From JAGWRA01 sp035534615 (GTDB lineage Bacteria > Acidobacteriota > Vicinamibacteria > Vicinamibacterales > CAVVIG01): a DNA stretch of 37,470 nt. The notes below the pieces were generated by a model. It had not been told where the DNA came from. It saw only the letters and a list, made by a program, of their open reading frames with translations, and ran no database searches. The DNA is taken from assembly GCA_035534615.1 (NCBI GenBank), contig DATLRO010000142.1, positions 1 through 37,470 on the forward strand, in the 5' to 3' direction. Made by a program: the position numbers and the translations under genes. Shown piece by piece: positions 1-8,639 of this stretch (position 1 is its first letter; each line of letters opens with the position of its first letter).

Positions 1-718
1 CGCTCGAACCGGCCGCGGCCCCGTTCGTAGCGGCAGCCGAGGCATTCGGGACACCCGCGCCGGCGGTCACACCGGACGACGCGTCGGGATTCGCCGGCAG
101 TGGAGTCTGCACCTGCGCGAGAGGGACGAGATTGAGCGGCACGCCGGCGGCCGGCGGAGCCTGCGCACTGGTCGACGCGGTTCCCTTTGTGGCTGGTGCG
201 TTACGCTGCGCCGCGTCCGGTCCGGACTGCCGGGCCGTGGGTGATGGAGCCGACACCGGCACCGGATTCTGCGGCGCATCGGCCGGGTCGGCCTGCGCCT
301 GAGCAGCAGCCGTGCCGGCCGTCGTGGCGCCGGTCGTTGTCGTGCCCGGCTGGGTCGGCGCGATCGCCGCAGGCTGGCTCCCCTGGCCGGGCGCGGAGTT
401 GGGCGCAGCGGCGTTCGCTGCGGCCGGTGCGTTGGCGGACCGGGCCGGTGCGGGCGGGCGCGATTTCGCTCGCGCGAGCGGCGACGCGAGCGGCCGCGCC
501 GGCGCAGTGCCGGCCTGGGCGGACGGCCTGGTCGCCGCCGGGCGGGCAGGCGGCAAGGGCGCCGGCTCCGCCGGCGCGGCAGAGGGCGCCGCCGTCTGCT
601 GCGCGAGCAGGTCGCTGAAGGCGCTGCCGGCCGCCGTCCCGGTGCGCGCCGCGGGTGTGAGCGGAAACGGCGATGCCGGCGCGCTGCTGCCGGCGCTGAA
701 CAGTCGATCGAGAGCCAA
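1..718 (-). CDS. fliK: Probable flagellar hook-length control protein FliK, N-terminal part (runs off window start)
   Basis: An open frame starts at a TTG codon (716-718) preceded by a good GGAGAGGGG ribosome site and stays open for 239 codons to the window edge. The visible protein is almost entirely Ala, Pro, Thr, Gly and Gln with no fold, which is typical of the N-terminal ruler region of FliK. The diagnostic C-terminal Flg_hook domain would lie outside the window, so the name rests on composition and on position directly after flgE in a fli/flg operon. FliK is exported, measures hook length and switches the export gate from hook to filament substrates. The gap to flgE is 77 bp, with no terminator seen. 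Another secreted low-complexity flagellar protein is the main alternative. Confidence 0.6.
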   Translation of the reverse strand, partial: MALDRLFSAGSSAPASPFPLTPAARTGTAAGSAFSDLLAQQTAAPSAAPAEPAPLPPARPAATRPSAQAGTAPARPLASPLARAKSRPPAPARSANAPAAANAAAPNSAPGQGSQPAAIAPTQPGTTTTGATTAGTAAAQAQADPADAPQNPVPVSAPSPTARQSGPDAAQRNAPATKGTASTSAQAPPAAGVPLNLVPLAQVQTPLPANPDASSGVTAGAGVPNASAAATNGAAAGSS

Positions 719-795
719 GACCCCTCTCCGTCCGGACGGGGGCGACGACGGACGGATCCGCCGTCACCCGTACCCGGTGCCGATGCGTTTATGCC

Positions 796-2085
796 CTACC
801 GAACCAGCATCAACGTGTCCTGCAGGATCTGGTCGCCGGTCGTAATCGACTTGGCGTTCGCCTCGTAGCCGGCCTGGGCCAGGATCATGTTCGTGAACTC
901 GGTTGCCATGTTGACGTTCGACTGTTCGAGCGCACTGCCGGTAATGGTACCGAGCCCGCCCGTGCCGGCCACGCCGATATTGGCAACCCCCGAGGCCTGC
1001 GTCTGGCCGAAGGCGGTGCCGCCGAGTTTCGTCAGGCCGTTCGGATTGTTGAAGTTGGCGAGCGCGAGCTGCCCGACCGGCACGGTCTGGCCCGCCCCGA
1101 AGGTGGCCGTAATGGTGCCATCCGGCGCGATAGTGACGCCGCTCACCTGGCCGGGTGCCGACCCGTTCTGATTGACCGACGAGGTGGCGGACGTCGCGTT
1201 GTACCCGGTCAGCGTCGGATTGCCGTTGCTGTCGAGGATGTTCCACTGGATGCTGCTCGCCGCGGAGCCGTCGCTCCAGGTGGGGGTGGTGATCGTGAAG
1301 TCGGCCGGCGGCGCCGCGGCGCCCGTGCCGGCCTTCACCGTGCTGAGCGTGCCGTTCGCGCCGAACACCACCTGCCCCGTGCCGTTGTCGGCCGCCGGAA
1401 TGGCGTACGGCGTACCTGCGGTGCCCCCGGTGACCTCGGCGCCCGGCAGGGTGACGGCATAGTTCCAGACGCCCGCACCCGCGTTCGTGTACGTGATGGT
1501 CATCACGTGCGGCGTCCCGAGGGCGTCGTAGACCTGCACCGAGGAGGTGTACGTGTTGCCGGCCGTGGCCGTGGCGTTCAAATTGGTCGTCGCGGTGAAC
1601 GACGTCGTCGCGCTCGGCGGCTGCAGCGCGCCTGGCGAGACCGTGATGTCGGTCGGCTGCCCGCTGGTATTGATCGTGCCGGAGGAGGTCAGCCCGGTGT
1701 AGCCCTGCACCGTCGAACCGTCGGGCGCGACCAGGGTGCCGTTGTTGTCGAACGTGAAATCGCCGGCCCGCGAATACTCGAGGCCGCCCGACGAGTTCTT
1801 CAACACGAAGAAGCCGTTGCCCTGGATCGCGGCGTTGGTCGGCGTCTGCGTGTTCTCGGGGGCGCCCTGGCTGAACGACGGCGAGATCGCGCTGGTCGCC
1901 ACGCCGAGGCCGACCTGCATGGGGTCGAAGCTCGAGCCGCCCACGGTCTGGCTGACCAGGTCGGAGAAGTTGACCGTGCTCGTCTTGTAGCCGACCGTAT
2001 TGATGTTGGCGAGGTTGTTGCCGATGACGTTCAGGGCAGCTTCATTCGCGTTCAGGCCCGAAAGCGCTGCAGAGAAAGATCCCAT
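796..2085 (-). CDS. flgE: Flagellar hook protein FlgE
   Basis: This is a 429-residue protein, usual length for FlgE, which polymerises into the hook joining basal body and filament. The N-terminus (MGSFSAALSGLNANEAALNV, then IGNNLANINTVGYK) is the conserved rod/hook D0 helix with the NNLANxNTxGYK motif. The middle is Thr/Gly/Ala-rich, as in the surface-exposed D1/D2 region. The C-terminus (SNVNMATEFTNMILAQAGYE, then ANAKSITTGDQIL) is the matching D0 helix. A GGAGG site sits about 10 bases before the ATG. It follows flgD by 64 bp, the usual hook-cap/hook pairing. FlgE is exported by the flagellar type III system without a cleaved signal. Confidence 0.95.
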   Translation of the reverse strand: MGSFSAALSGLNANEAALNVIGNNLANINTVGYKTSTVNFSDLVSQTVGGSSFDPMQVGLGVATSAISPSFSQGAPENTQTPTNAAIQGNGFFVLKNSSGGLEYSRAGDFTFDNNGTLVAPDGSTVQGYTGLTSSGTINTSGQPTDITVSPGALQPPSATTSFTATTNLNATATAGNTYTSSVQVYDALGTPHVMTITYTNAGAGVWNYAVTLPGAEVTGGTAGTPYAIPAADNGTGQVVFGANGTLSTVKAGTGAAAPPADFTITTPTWSDGSAASSIQWNILDSNGNPTLTGYNATSATSSVNQNGSAPGQVSGVTIAPDGTITATFGAGQTVPVGQLALANFNNPNGLTKLGGTAFGQTQASGVANIGVAGTGGLGTITGSALEQSNVNMATEFTNMILAQAGYEANAKSITTGDQILQDTLMLVR

Positions 2086-2149
2086 GGGTGCCTGTCCTCC
2101 AGGTGAATACCGGATTACTGCATGACCGTGCGCCCCCCGGCGCGGACGA

Positions 2150-2521
2150 TCACGCCGCGCTGGTGCCCGAATTCGTGCCGGTCGGCGCCGGCGTCCCGCT
2201 GGACGCCGGTGTGCCGGTGGTGGCGGTGGTGGCCGGCGCGATCGCCGCGCCGATCTGCGTCGGCAACGCCTGCACCGAGGTGTTGATCGTGCTCAGCATG
2301 TTCAGCGAGCTGAACTGCGCGAGTTCGGCGACGAACTGCGTGGGATCCTGCGGCTGGAGCGGATCCTGATTCTGGAGCTGCGTCACCAGCAGCTGCAGGA
2401 AGGCGTTCTGGCCCAGGCTGCCCACGGTCGCCGGCAGGCCGGCCGTCCCGGCCGAGTTCGAGTTCGGTTGCCCGGTGCCCGACGAGGGACTGGTCGAGGC
2501 ACCGGTCTGGCTCACGCTCAT
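2150..2521 (-). CDS. flgD: Flagellar hook capping protein FlgD, short form
   Basis: A 123-residue protein whose residues about 38-75 carry the FlgD N-terminal core (NAFLQLLVTQLQNQDPLQPQ followed by DPTQFVAELAQFSSL). FlgD caps the growing hook and is needed for FlgE assembly. Typical FlgD proteins are 220 or more residues with a C-terminal Tudor/Ig-like part. Here the chain ends in about 30 Thr/Ala/Pro/Gly residues and stops, so those domains are absent. The start ATG overlaps the fliJ stop in an ATGA junction, implying translational coupling. It lies directly upstream of flgE. No frameshift that would restore the missing domains is evident in the 64 bp before flgE. Confidence 0.9.
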   Translation of the reverse strand: MSVSQTGASTSPSSGTGQPNSNSAGTAGLPATVGSLGQNAFLQLLVTQLQNQDPLQPQDPTQFVAELAQFSSLNMLSTINTSVQALPTQIGAAIAPATTATTGTPASSGTPAPTGTNSGTSAA

Positions 2522-2982
2522 TCACGTCCTCCCGGCACGAGGTGCCGCGCCGCATGCTGTAACGTCCCGAGCAGGTCCAGGTCCTTCTGCTCGGCCCGCA
2601 GCGCCTCGCGCTGGTAGGTCCGCCAGACCCGGTCCCTGTAGCGTTCGATCACGCGCAGTGCCCGTCGGGCCTCCATGGCCGTCCGGGTCGCCGCCTGCAG
2701 CACCGCCCGGCGTTCGTCGAGCACCGCCCGGCAGTGCGTCACGTCCTGCTGCCGCCCTACCATCCAATTCCGGTACCAGAGCAGGACCGTCTCGTCCTGG
2801 GCGGACGCCTGGGCCTCCGCGGCGCGCCGCAGGGCGCCGGTCCAGGCCGCCTCGGCGTCGGCCAGCGCCGTCTCGGCGGTCAGAACCGCCGCTTTGGCGA
2901 GGGCCAGCGCGCGTTGCGCCTCCTGGTCCGTCTTCTGCCGCAGGTCGAGGACGATGGCCGCCCGAAACCGGAATGGACGCAT
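2518..2982 (-). CDS. fliJ: Flagellar export chaperone-like protein FliJ
   Basis: A 154-residue, Ala/Arg/Glu/Gln-rich, almost entirely helical protein with the start FRFRAAIVLDLRQKTDQEAQ, characteristic of FliJ (about 147 residues in enterics). FliJ is a cytoplasmic antiparallel coiled coil that inserts in the FliI hexamer and links the ATPase to the export gate protein FlhA. Sequence conservation in the family is low, so the call depends on length, coiled-coil character and position directly after fliI. It ends in a 4-base overlap with flgD. The gap from the fliI stop to its start is 94 bp. Confidence 0.85.
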   Translation of the reverse strand: MRPFRFRAAIVLDLRQKTDQEAQRALALAKAAVLTAETALADAEAAWTGALRRAAEAQASAQDETVLLWYRNWMVGRQQDVTHCRAVLDERRAVLQAATRTAMEARRALRVIERYRDRVWRTYQREALRAEQKDLDLLGTLQHAARHLVPGGRE

Positions 2983-3076
2983 GATGCGTGGTTGCTCCGC
3001 CCGGCGATCCCGGCCCGTCAGCGCAATATGTCCGGAAACCGTCGCGGCCGGATCGTCCGGCCGGCCGTTGCGCCGG

Positions 3077-4387
3077 TCACAGCGCCAGCAGGGAGTCGCG
3101 CGCCTCGGCGGCCGTCGTGCTGGTCTCGGGCGCCTGCGTCAGGAACGCCTCGACCGCGTCCCGCTTCGCCAGGGCTTCGTCCAGCCGGGCGTTCTGTCCC
3201 GGCACGTACGCGCCCACGCTCAGCAGGTCCTCGCTGTCGCGCAGCGTGGCCAGCCATTCGCGCACCTGCGCCGCCTTCAGCCGGTGCTCGACCGCGGTGA
3301 CGTCGGGCATCGTCCGGCTGACGCTCTGCAGGATGTCGATCGCGGGATAGTGGTTGCGGGCGGCCAGGTCGCGCGACAGCACGATGTGGCCGTCGAGGAT
3401 GGCGCGGACGTGGTCCGCGATCGGCTCGTTGGTGTCGTCTCCCTCGACCAGCACGGTATAGAGCGCCGTGATGCCGCCGCGCCCCCGGACGTTGCCCGCC
3501 CGCTCGAGCAGGCTCGGCAGCAGGGCGAAGACGGATGGCGGGTAGCCCTTGGCCGTCGGCGGCTCGCCGGCCGCCAGCCCGACCTCGCGCTGGGCCATGG
3601 CGAACCGGGTGATCGAATCCATCAGCAGCAGGACCTGCCTGCCCTGGTCGCGGAGGTATTCGGCGATGGCCGTGGCGGCGTAGGCGGCCCGCAGCCGCAC
3701 GAGCGGGGGGGTGTCCGAGGTCGACACCACGACGACCGACCGCGTGAGGCCGCGCGCGCCGAGATCGTGTTCGATGAAGCTGCGCACCTCGCGGCCTCGC
3801 TCGCCGACCAGCCCGATGACGGCGACATCGGCGGCGGTGGTGCGGGCCATCATGCCCAGCAGGGTGCTCTTGCCGACGCCCGACCCGCCGAACAGGCCGA
3901 GGCGCTGGCCGCGGCCGCACGTCAGCAGGGCGTCGATCGCCCGCACGCCGGTGCCGAGCGGGGCCACGATGCCGTCCCGGGCCAGCGGGTTGAGCGGCGG
4001 CGGGTGCAGGGGATATTCGGCGGCGCCGACGATCGGCCCGCGGCCGTCGAGCGGCCGGCCGAGCCCGTCGATGACGCGGCCGAGCAGCGCCTCCCCCACC
4101 GCGATCGCCGTCCGGCTGGACCGCGTGACGATCCGGTCGCCGGGCCGGATGCCGGCGGTCCCGCCCAGCGGGATCGACAGGACGTTGCCGTCGCGGAAGC
4201 CCACGACCTCGACCGGCACGGGCGGCTCGCCGCCGGCGCCGAGCAGCTCGCACAGCTCGCCGACGCGGGCGCGCGGGCCGCGGGATTCGACCACGAGGCC
4301 GACGGTCCGGACCACGTGGCCGCAGAGCGGCATCGGGTCGGTCTGTTCGACCCGGTCAAGAAACGGGGTCAGCGAAAAGGGTTCCAT
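3077..4387 (-). CDS. fliI: Flagellum-specific ATP synthase FliI
   Basis: A 436-residue type III export ATPase, homologous to F1-beta, that powers unfolding and export of flagellar substrates under the basal body. From the chosen ATG (MEPFSLTPFLDRVEQ), a beta-barrel N-terminal domain is followed by the P-loop GGSGVGKST at residues 167-175, the Walker B strand VLLLMDSITRFA and the FliI/YscN segment YPPSVFALLPSLLERAG. The open frame extends 24 codons further upstream, but that stretch is Ser/Cys/Arg-rich and lies inside fliH. The start at 4387 gives normal length and a 32-base overlap with the fliH end. It is flanked by fliH (its stator regulator) and fliJ. Confidence 0.95.
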   Translation of the reverse strand: MEPFSLTPFLDRVEQTDPMPLCGHVVRTVGLVVESRGPRARVGELCELLGAGGEPPVPVEVVGFRDGNVLSIPLGGTAGIRPGDRIVTRSSRTAIAVGEALLGRVIDGLGRPLDGRGPIVGAAEYPLHPPPLNPLARDGIVAPLGTGVRAIDALLTCGRGQRLGLFGGSGVGKSTLLGMMARTTAADVAVIGLVGERGREVRSFIEHDLGARGLTRSVVVVSTSDTPPLVRLRAAYAATAIAEYLRDQGRQVLLLMDSITRFAMAQREVGLAAGEPPTAKGYPPSVFALLPSLLERAGNVRGRGGITALYTVLVEGDDTNEPIADHVRAILDGHIVLSRDLAARNHYPAIDILQSVSRTMPDVTAVEHRLKAAQVREWLATLRDSEDLLSVGAYVPGQNARLDEALAKRDAVEAFLTQAPETSTTAAEARDSLLAL

Positions 4388-5144
4388 CGGCTCCGTCCGG
4401 CACGGGCACGGCCTCACCGTCGCCGAGCAGGCCGTGCACGAGCTGCTCGAACTGCGCATCGACGCCGGCGTCGATGAACCCGAACTCGGACTCGACGCGG
4501 CAGCCGCCGCGGCTCACGCCCGCGTCGGGCACGACCGTGACGCGGCTGCCGGCCCACTCGGCGCCGCGGCGGGTGGCCAGGGCCGCGCAGTCGTCGGGAT
4601 TGAGGCGGATGGTCGCGTTCGCGGTTTCGCCGAGGCGGTCGAGCGCCACCCGGGCGATGGCGACGACGAGGTCCTGGTCGATCGACACTTCGCGGTGCAG
4701 GATCCGCTTCGCCACGGCCAGCGCGATCTGCACCATCTGACGCTCGGTCTGCGCGATGATCTGCGCGCGCAGGCCGTCGATCTCCTCGAGCGTCCGGCCG
4801 AGGCGGCGGAGCATCGCGTCGGCGCGCGTCGAGCCGGCTTCCAGCCCGGCCTGCTCCCCGGCCGCATGGCCCTTGGCGAACGCTTCCCGCTCCAGCTCCG
4901 CCAGGCGCCGCTGCACCTGCTCCTGATCGATCGCCGGAGCGGCCGGCGCCGCCGGCGGCCGGGCTTCCTCGACGGCGGCCGGCGCGGCCGGCGCCACCGA
5001 CTGGGGCACCGGGGACCGGCCCGGCATCGGGCGCGCGCCTGCCGGCGCCGCGGCCCCCGGCACGGCCCCGGCGTCCTCGAGCGTGGCCCACGGGAAGGGC
5101 TCGACGCTGGCCCCCGCGCCGAGCCGCCGCGCCCTAAACGACAT
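4356..5144 (-). CDS. fliH: Flagellar assembly protein FliH
   Basis: A 262-residue protein between fliG and fliI. The first 100 residues are Pro/Ala-rich and disordered. These are followed by a long helical part (QEQVQRRLAELEREAFAKGH, then AAGEQAGLEAG with the GxxxG-like spacing typical of FliH). The C-terminal domain (VQIALAVAKRILHREVSIDQ and IRLNPDDCAAL) is shared with the V/F-type ATPase E/delta stator family. FliH dimers bind FliI and tether it to the C-ring. The start overlaps the fliG end by 11 bases and the end overlaps fliI by 32, so translation of the three is probably coupled. Confidence 0.9.
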   Translation of the reverse strand: MSFRARRLGAGASVEPFPWATLEDAGAVPGAAAPAGARPMPGRSPVPQSVAPAAPAAVEEARPPAAPAAPAIDQEQVQRRLAELEREAFAKGHAAGEQAGLEAGSTRADAMLRRLGRTLEEIDGLRAQIIAQTERQMVQIALAVAKRILHREVSIDQDLVVAIARVALDRLGETANATIRLNPDDCAALATRRGAEWAGSRVTVVPDAGVSRGGCRVESEFGFIDAGVDAQFEQLVHGLLGDGEAVPVPDGADGTLFADPVS

Positions 5145-6150
5145 ACGGCTCCCCCGCCGCCGCGCCGGTGACGATCAGCCCTTCTTCCTCGAGCTTCCGG
5201 GCGATGGCCACGATCTCGTGCTGCGCCTTTTCCACTTCGCGGAGCCGGATGGCGCCCAGCACGTCCATCTCCTCCTTCAGCATCTCGCCGGCCCGCTTCG
5301 ACATGTTCTGGAAGAAGCGCTGGCGGATTTCCTCGGTCGCCCCCTTGAGGGCGACGCACAGCACCTTCTTGTCGGCCCGCTGCACGATCTCCCGCATGGC
5401 CGCGTCATCGACGTACTGGAGGTCGTCGAAGACGAACATGAGATTGCGGATCGAGACGGCGAGATCGGGCGTCTGCGCCTCGATCGCCTCCAGCACCGGC
5501 TGGCTGACGCTGCGATCGAGCCGGTTGAAGAGCTCCGCGACCGCGCGGACGCCGCCGAACGACTCGCGGCTCGTGCTGCCGACCGTCTTCAGGCGCTGTT
5601 CGATCACCGACGAGATGCGCGTGATGACGTCGGGCGAGATGTCGTCGAGATTCGCCATGCGCGTGAGCACGTCGGCGCGCAGCACGTCGGGCAGCAGCGT
5701 GATGAGCTGCGCCGCGTTCGTGGCGTTGAGGTGCGCCAGAATGAGGGCGATCGTCTGCGGGTGCTCCCCGAGGATGAACTTCGAGAGCTGCTGCGGATCC
5801 GCCTTCTCGAGCGACGTGAAGCCGGCCGTCGACTGGTACGACTTCACCAGCCGATCGATGATCCGCTGCGCGGCCTCCTGGCCGAGGGAATCGTTGAGCA
5901 GCCGGCTCGCGTAGTCGACGCCGCCGCGGGTGATGAACTCCGAGGCGACCGCCATCTGGTGGAATTCCTCGAGGATCTTCTCACTGGCTTCCGCCGGCAC
6001 GGTGCCCAGTTCGGCCACCTCGCGGGCGATCCGCTCGATCTCCTCCTCGCTGAAGAACTTGAAGACCTCGCGCGTCCAGCGGTCGCCCAGCGCGAGCGTG
6101 AGGATCGCCGCCTTCCGCGTGCCCGACGGGGTGACCTGCCGATGTGCCAT
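5134..6150 (-). CDS. fliG: Flagellar motor switch protein FliG
   Basis: A 338-residue C-ring rotor protein of normal length. The N-terminal domain binds FliF. The middle domain has the signature ILGEHPQTIALILAHLN at about residues 127-143. The C-terminal torque domain has the charged ridge that meets the stator (VLCVALKGATEEIRQRFFQN, then MSKRAGEMLKEEM). FliG converts ion flow through MotAB into rotation and, with FliM/FliN, sets rotation direction. It begins 3 bases after the fliF stop. FliM and FliN are not in this window. Confidence 0.97.
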   Translation of the reverse strand: MAHRQVTPSGTRKAAILTLALGDRWTREVFKFFSEEEIERIAREVAELGTVPAEASEKILEEFHQMAVASEFITRGGVDYASRLLNDSLGQEAAQRIIDRLVKSYQSTAGFTSLEKADPQQLSKFILGEHPQTIALILAHLNATNAAQLITLLPDVLRADVLTRMANLDDISPDVITRISSVIEQRLKTVGSTSRESFGGVRAVAELFNRLDRSVSQPVLEAIEAQTPDLAVSIRNLMFVFDDLQYVDDAAMREIVQRADKKVLCVALKGATEEIRQRFFQNMSKRAGEMLKEEMDVLGAIRLREVEKAQHEIVAIARKLEEEGLIVTGAAAGEPYVV

Positions 6151-6153
6151 GGC

Positions 6154-7815
6154 CTACCGCTGATCCTCCGCCATCCACGTCCGCAGCAGCTGCGCCACGG
6201 CCTTCGGGTTCTCGGACACCAGACCGCCGATCCGGCGGGTCAGGACCGGCAGCTTGCGGGGCTCGCCCGACTTGCTCATCGCATCGAGCTGCGCCTCGAT
6301 CTCGCTCTCGAGATCCTGCACCGTCCGCGGGAGCTGCTGGGACAGCCCGGCGCCGGCCACCTGCTTCGCCGTCTTCGCCACCAGGGTCTTCCGTTTCCGC
6401 TTCCCGGCGATCCGCCAGCCGAAGAAGCCGATCAGCGCGATGAGCAGGACGACGCCGACCGCCACACCGATCCAGATCTGCCGCAGGTAGCGCTGCCAGC
6501 CGGTCGGCGTCCGCTGGCCGACGTCCAGCAGCGTCTGGTGGAACGGGATGTTCTCCACCGTCAGCTGGTCGCCCCGGCTCGGGTCGAGTCCCACGGCCGC
6601 CGCGACGAGCCCCTGGATCTCCTTCAGCTGGCCGGGCGGGAGCGGTTTCTCCGACTCCACCGTCCTGCCGTTCTTGGCCCGCGTGACCTCCGCCTCGTCG
6701 TCCAGGATCACCGCCACCGACAGCCGCGCGACCTCGCCGCCCGGCGTGATCGAGTGCCGGACCACCTTGCTGATCTCGTAGTTGGTCGTCTCCGAGCTGT
6801 GGGTGATGTTCCGGCCGACCGCCGGCGTCGCGGCCGCCAGCGACGTCGGCGGCGGCGTCTTGGCCGGGGTCGCCGGCATCGGCGGCGGCATGTTCGCGCG
6901 GGCGCCGGCGATGCCGCCGGGATTGACCGCGCTGCTGGCGTCGGTCGTCACCTGCTGGCTGCGCACGACCGGGTTCGGCTGCCACTGCTCGTCGGTCTCG
7001 TCCTGGCTCGAGGGATTCAGGCGGGCCGACACGTTCACGCGCACCCGGCCGATCCCGACGATCGGCTCCAGGAGCCGGACGACGCGCGCCGAGAGCTCGT
7101 GCTCGATCCGGCGCTGCTCGCCGAGCTGCGGCCCGCTCAGCGCGTCGCCGTCGCCGGCCTGATTGAGCTGGCGGCCGTAGCTGTCCAGGATGACCACGTT
7201 CGCCGGCGTGAGTCCCTCGACGCTCGCCGACACCATGTTGACGATGCCGTTCACGGTGGCCGGGTCGATCTCACCCCGCCGCCGCAGCTGCAGCACGACC
7301 GACGCCTTGGTCGGCTGCTCGCGGGTCGTGAAGACCGAATCCTTCGCCATCGCGATGTTCACCCGGGCGCTCTGCACTTCGCGCAGCGAGCAGATCGTCT
7401 GCTCCAGCTCGCCTTCGAGCGCCCTGAGGTAGTTGACGTGCTCGACGAAATCGGTGGCGCCGAACTGCGTCCGGTCGAACAGCGAGAAGCCGATCCGCCC
7501 GCTCGACGGCAGCCCCTGCGCCGACAGGTCGATCCGCAGCTCGTCGACCTTGTCGGCCGGCACCAGGATGGCGCGCCCGCCGTCGGTCAGCTGGTAACTG
7601 ATCTTCTCCGCCTTGAGTTTCTGGACGACCTGGGAGGCCGAACTGGCGTCCATGTCGGAGAACAGCAGCCGGTAGTCGGGGGCGTTGAGCCAGTAGGCCC
7701 AGATGACCGTCAGGCCGACCACGCCGAGGAACGCCCCGCCGATGGTGAGGAGCTGCCTCCGCGTCAGCGTCCCGTAGAGGGCCTTGAGCCGGGCCAGCAG
7801 CTGTTCAGGGTTCAT
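6154..7815 (-). CDS. fliF: Flagellar MS-ring protein FliF
   Basis: A 553-residue inner-membrane ring protein. A first membrane helix spans about residues 23-42. Next come periplasmic ring-building motifs homologous to YscJ (YRLLFSDMDASSASQVVQKL; VEHVNYLRALEGELEQTI; ARVNIAMAKDSVF). A Pro/Ala-rich linker at about 310-345 follows, and a second membrane helix at about 447-467 (IWIGVAVGVVLLIALIGFFG). The 86-residue cytoplasmic tail ends in the FliG-binding segment (ENPKAVAQLLRTWMAED). FliF forms the MS-ring on which the C-ring and export apparatus assemble. It lies between fliE and fliG, the standard order. Confidence 0.97.
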   Translation of the reverse strand: MNPEQLLARLKALYGTLTRRQLLTIGGAFLGVVGLTVIWAYWLNAPDYRLLFSDMDASSASQVVQKLKAEKISYQLTDGGRAILVPADKVDELRIDLSAQGLPSSGRIGFSLFDRTQFGATDFVEHVNYLRALEGELEQTICSLREVQSARVNIAMAKDSVFTTREQPTKASVVLQLRRRGEIDPATVNGIVNMVSASVEGLTPANVVILDSYGRQLNQAGDGDALSGPQLGEQRRIEHELSARVVRLLEPIVGIGRVRVNVSARLNPSSQDETDEQWQPNPVVRSQQVTTDASSAVNPGGIAGARANMPPPMPATPAKTPPPTSLAAATPAVGRNITHSSETTNYEISKVVRHSITPGGEVARLSVAVILDDEAEVTRAKNGRTVESEKPLPPGQLKEIQGLVAAAVGLDPSRGDQLTVENIPFHQTLLDVGQRTPTGWQRYLRQIWIGVAVGVVLLIALIGFFGWRIAGKRKRKTLVAKTAKQVAGAGLSQQLPRTVQDLESEIEAQLDAMSKSGEPRKLPVLTRRIGGLVSENPKAVAQLLRTWMAEDQR

Positions 7816-7848
7816 CGCAACCGCGCCGCGTTGGAGGACGGCGGACCA

Positions 7849-8154
7849 TTACACGCCCATCTGCATGATGGTCTGGTACGCCGAAACCAGCTTGTTGCGC
7901 ACCTGGACGGTCAGCTGCAGCGTGAGATCGGCGCGCTGCAGCGCGATCATCGCCGTGTGCACGTCGCCCGAGCCGTCCAGCATCTTCCCGACCGCGTCGT
8001 TGGCCGCCCCGGCCGACGATTTCACGTCGGCGAGCAGCTTGCCGAGCGAGTCGCCGAACGAGAGCCCGTTCGAGGACGCGCCCGACCCGCCCGCACCCGG
8101 CGTCTGGCCGGACAGCGCCGACGCCAGTCCGCTCCCGATCGATTGAATCGGCAT
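7849..8154 (-). CDS. fliE: Flagellar hook-basal body complex protein FliE
   Basis: A 101-residue protein of normal FliE length. The Gly/Ser-rich N-terminus is followed by the conserved helix pair (GDVHTAMIALQRADLTLQLT, then VQVRNKLVSAYQTIMQM), whose end (VSAYQxIMxM) is diagnostic. FliE joins the MS-ring/export gate to the proximal rod and is the first rod-type substrate exported. It sits between flgC and fliF with gaps of 20 and 33 bp. Confidence 0.95.
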   Translation of the reverse strand: MPIQSIGSGLASALSGQTPGAGGSGASSNGLSFGDSLGKLLADVKSSAGAANDAVGKMLDGSGDVHTAMIALQRADLTLQLTVQVRNKLVSAYQTIMQMGV

Positions 8155-8174
8155 GACGTGAAGTTCCTTGAGGG

Positions 8175-8606
8175 CTAGGCCTGGCCGATGGCGATCGCCT
8201 TCTGGATGAGGCTCTTGATCAGGCTGACGGCCGCCAGGTTCGCCTGGTACGCGCGCGCCGCGCCGAGCATGTTGACCATTTCCTGCGGCACGCTCACGTT
8301 CGGCAGCGCCACGTAGCCGTTCGCGTTCGCATCCGGGTTCGTCGGGTCGTACTGCAGGCGCGGCGCGGCCTGATCCTGCACGACCTGGACGACCTTCACC
8401 CCGATCGCCCCCGTCTGCCCCAGCGCCGAGTCGAACGACCGCGTCTGGTCGCTCTGCAGCACCACGTCGCGCCGGCGGTAGGGCTGGCCGTTGGCCCCCT
8501 GCGTGGTGTCGGCGTTGGCCAGGTTCGACACCGCCACGTCAATCCGCGTCCGCTCCGCGTTCAATCCGCTCGCACTGGCCGACAGGGCTCCGTTCAGCGT
8601 ATCCAC
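8175..8606 (-). CDS. flgC: Flagellar basal-body rod protein FlgC
   Basis: A 143-residue proximal rod protein. Its N-terminus (ALSASASGLNAERTRIDVAV, then SNLANADTT) is the rod/hook D0 motif. The segment DPTNPDANANGYVALPNVSV is a hallmark of FlgC. The C-terminal helix (MVNMLGAARAYQANLAAVSL) completes the rod fold. It is exported through the flagellar type III system and polymerises with FlgB, FlgF and FlgG. It follows flgB by 33 bp with a GGAGGACTGATGCC-type ribosome site before the ATG. Confidence 0.96.
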   Translation of the reverse strand: MDTLNGALSASASGLNAERTRIDVAVSNLANADTTQGANGQPYRRRDVVLQSDQTRSFDSALGQTGAIGVKVVQVVQDQAAPRLQYDPTNPDANANGYVALPNVSVPQEMVNMLGAARAYQANLAAVSLIKSLIQKAIAIGQA

Positions 8607-8639
8607 GGCATCAGTCCTCCAGGATTCCCGCCCTTACTG

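Noticed and set aside
2675..4477. A 600-codon plus-strand frame
   Set aside because: It is antisense to fliJ and fliI and has no domain; the composition is a high-GC artefact.
5083..8178. A 1031-codon open frame on the plus strand
   Set aside because: It lies opposite fliE-fliF-fliG-fliH, each with clear family motifs. Its Arg/His/Leu/Asp-rich translation is typical of antisense shadows in high-GC DNA.
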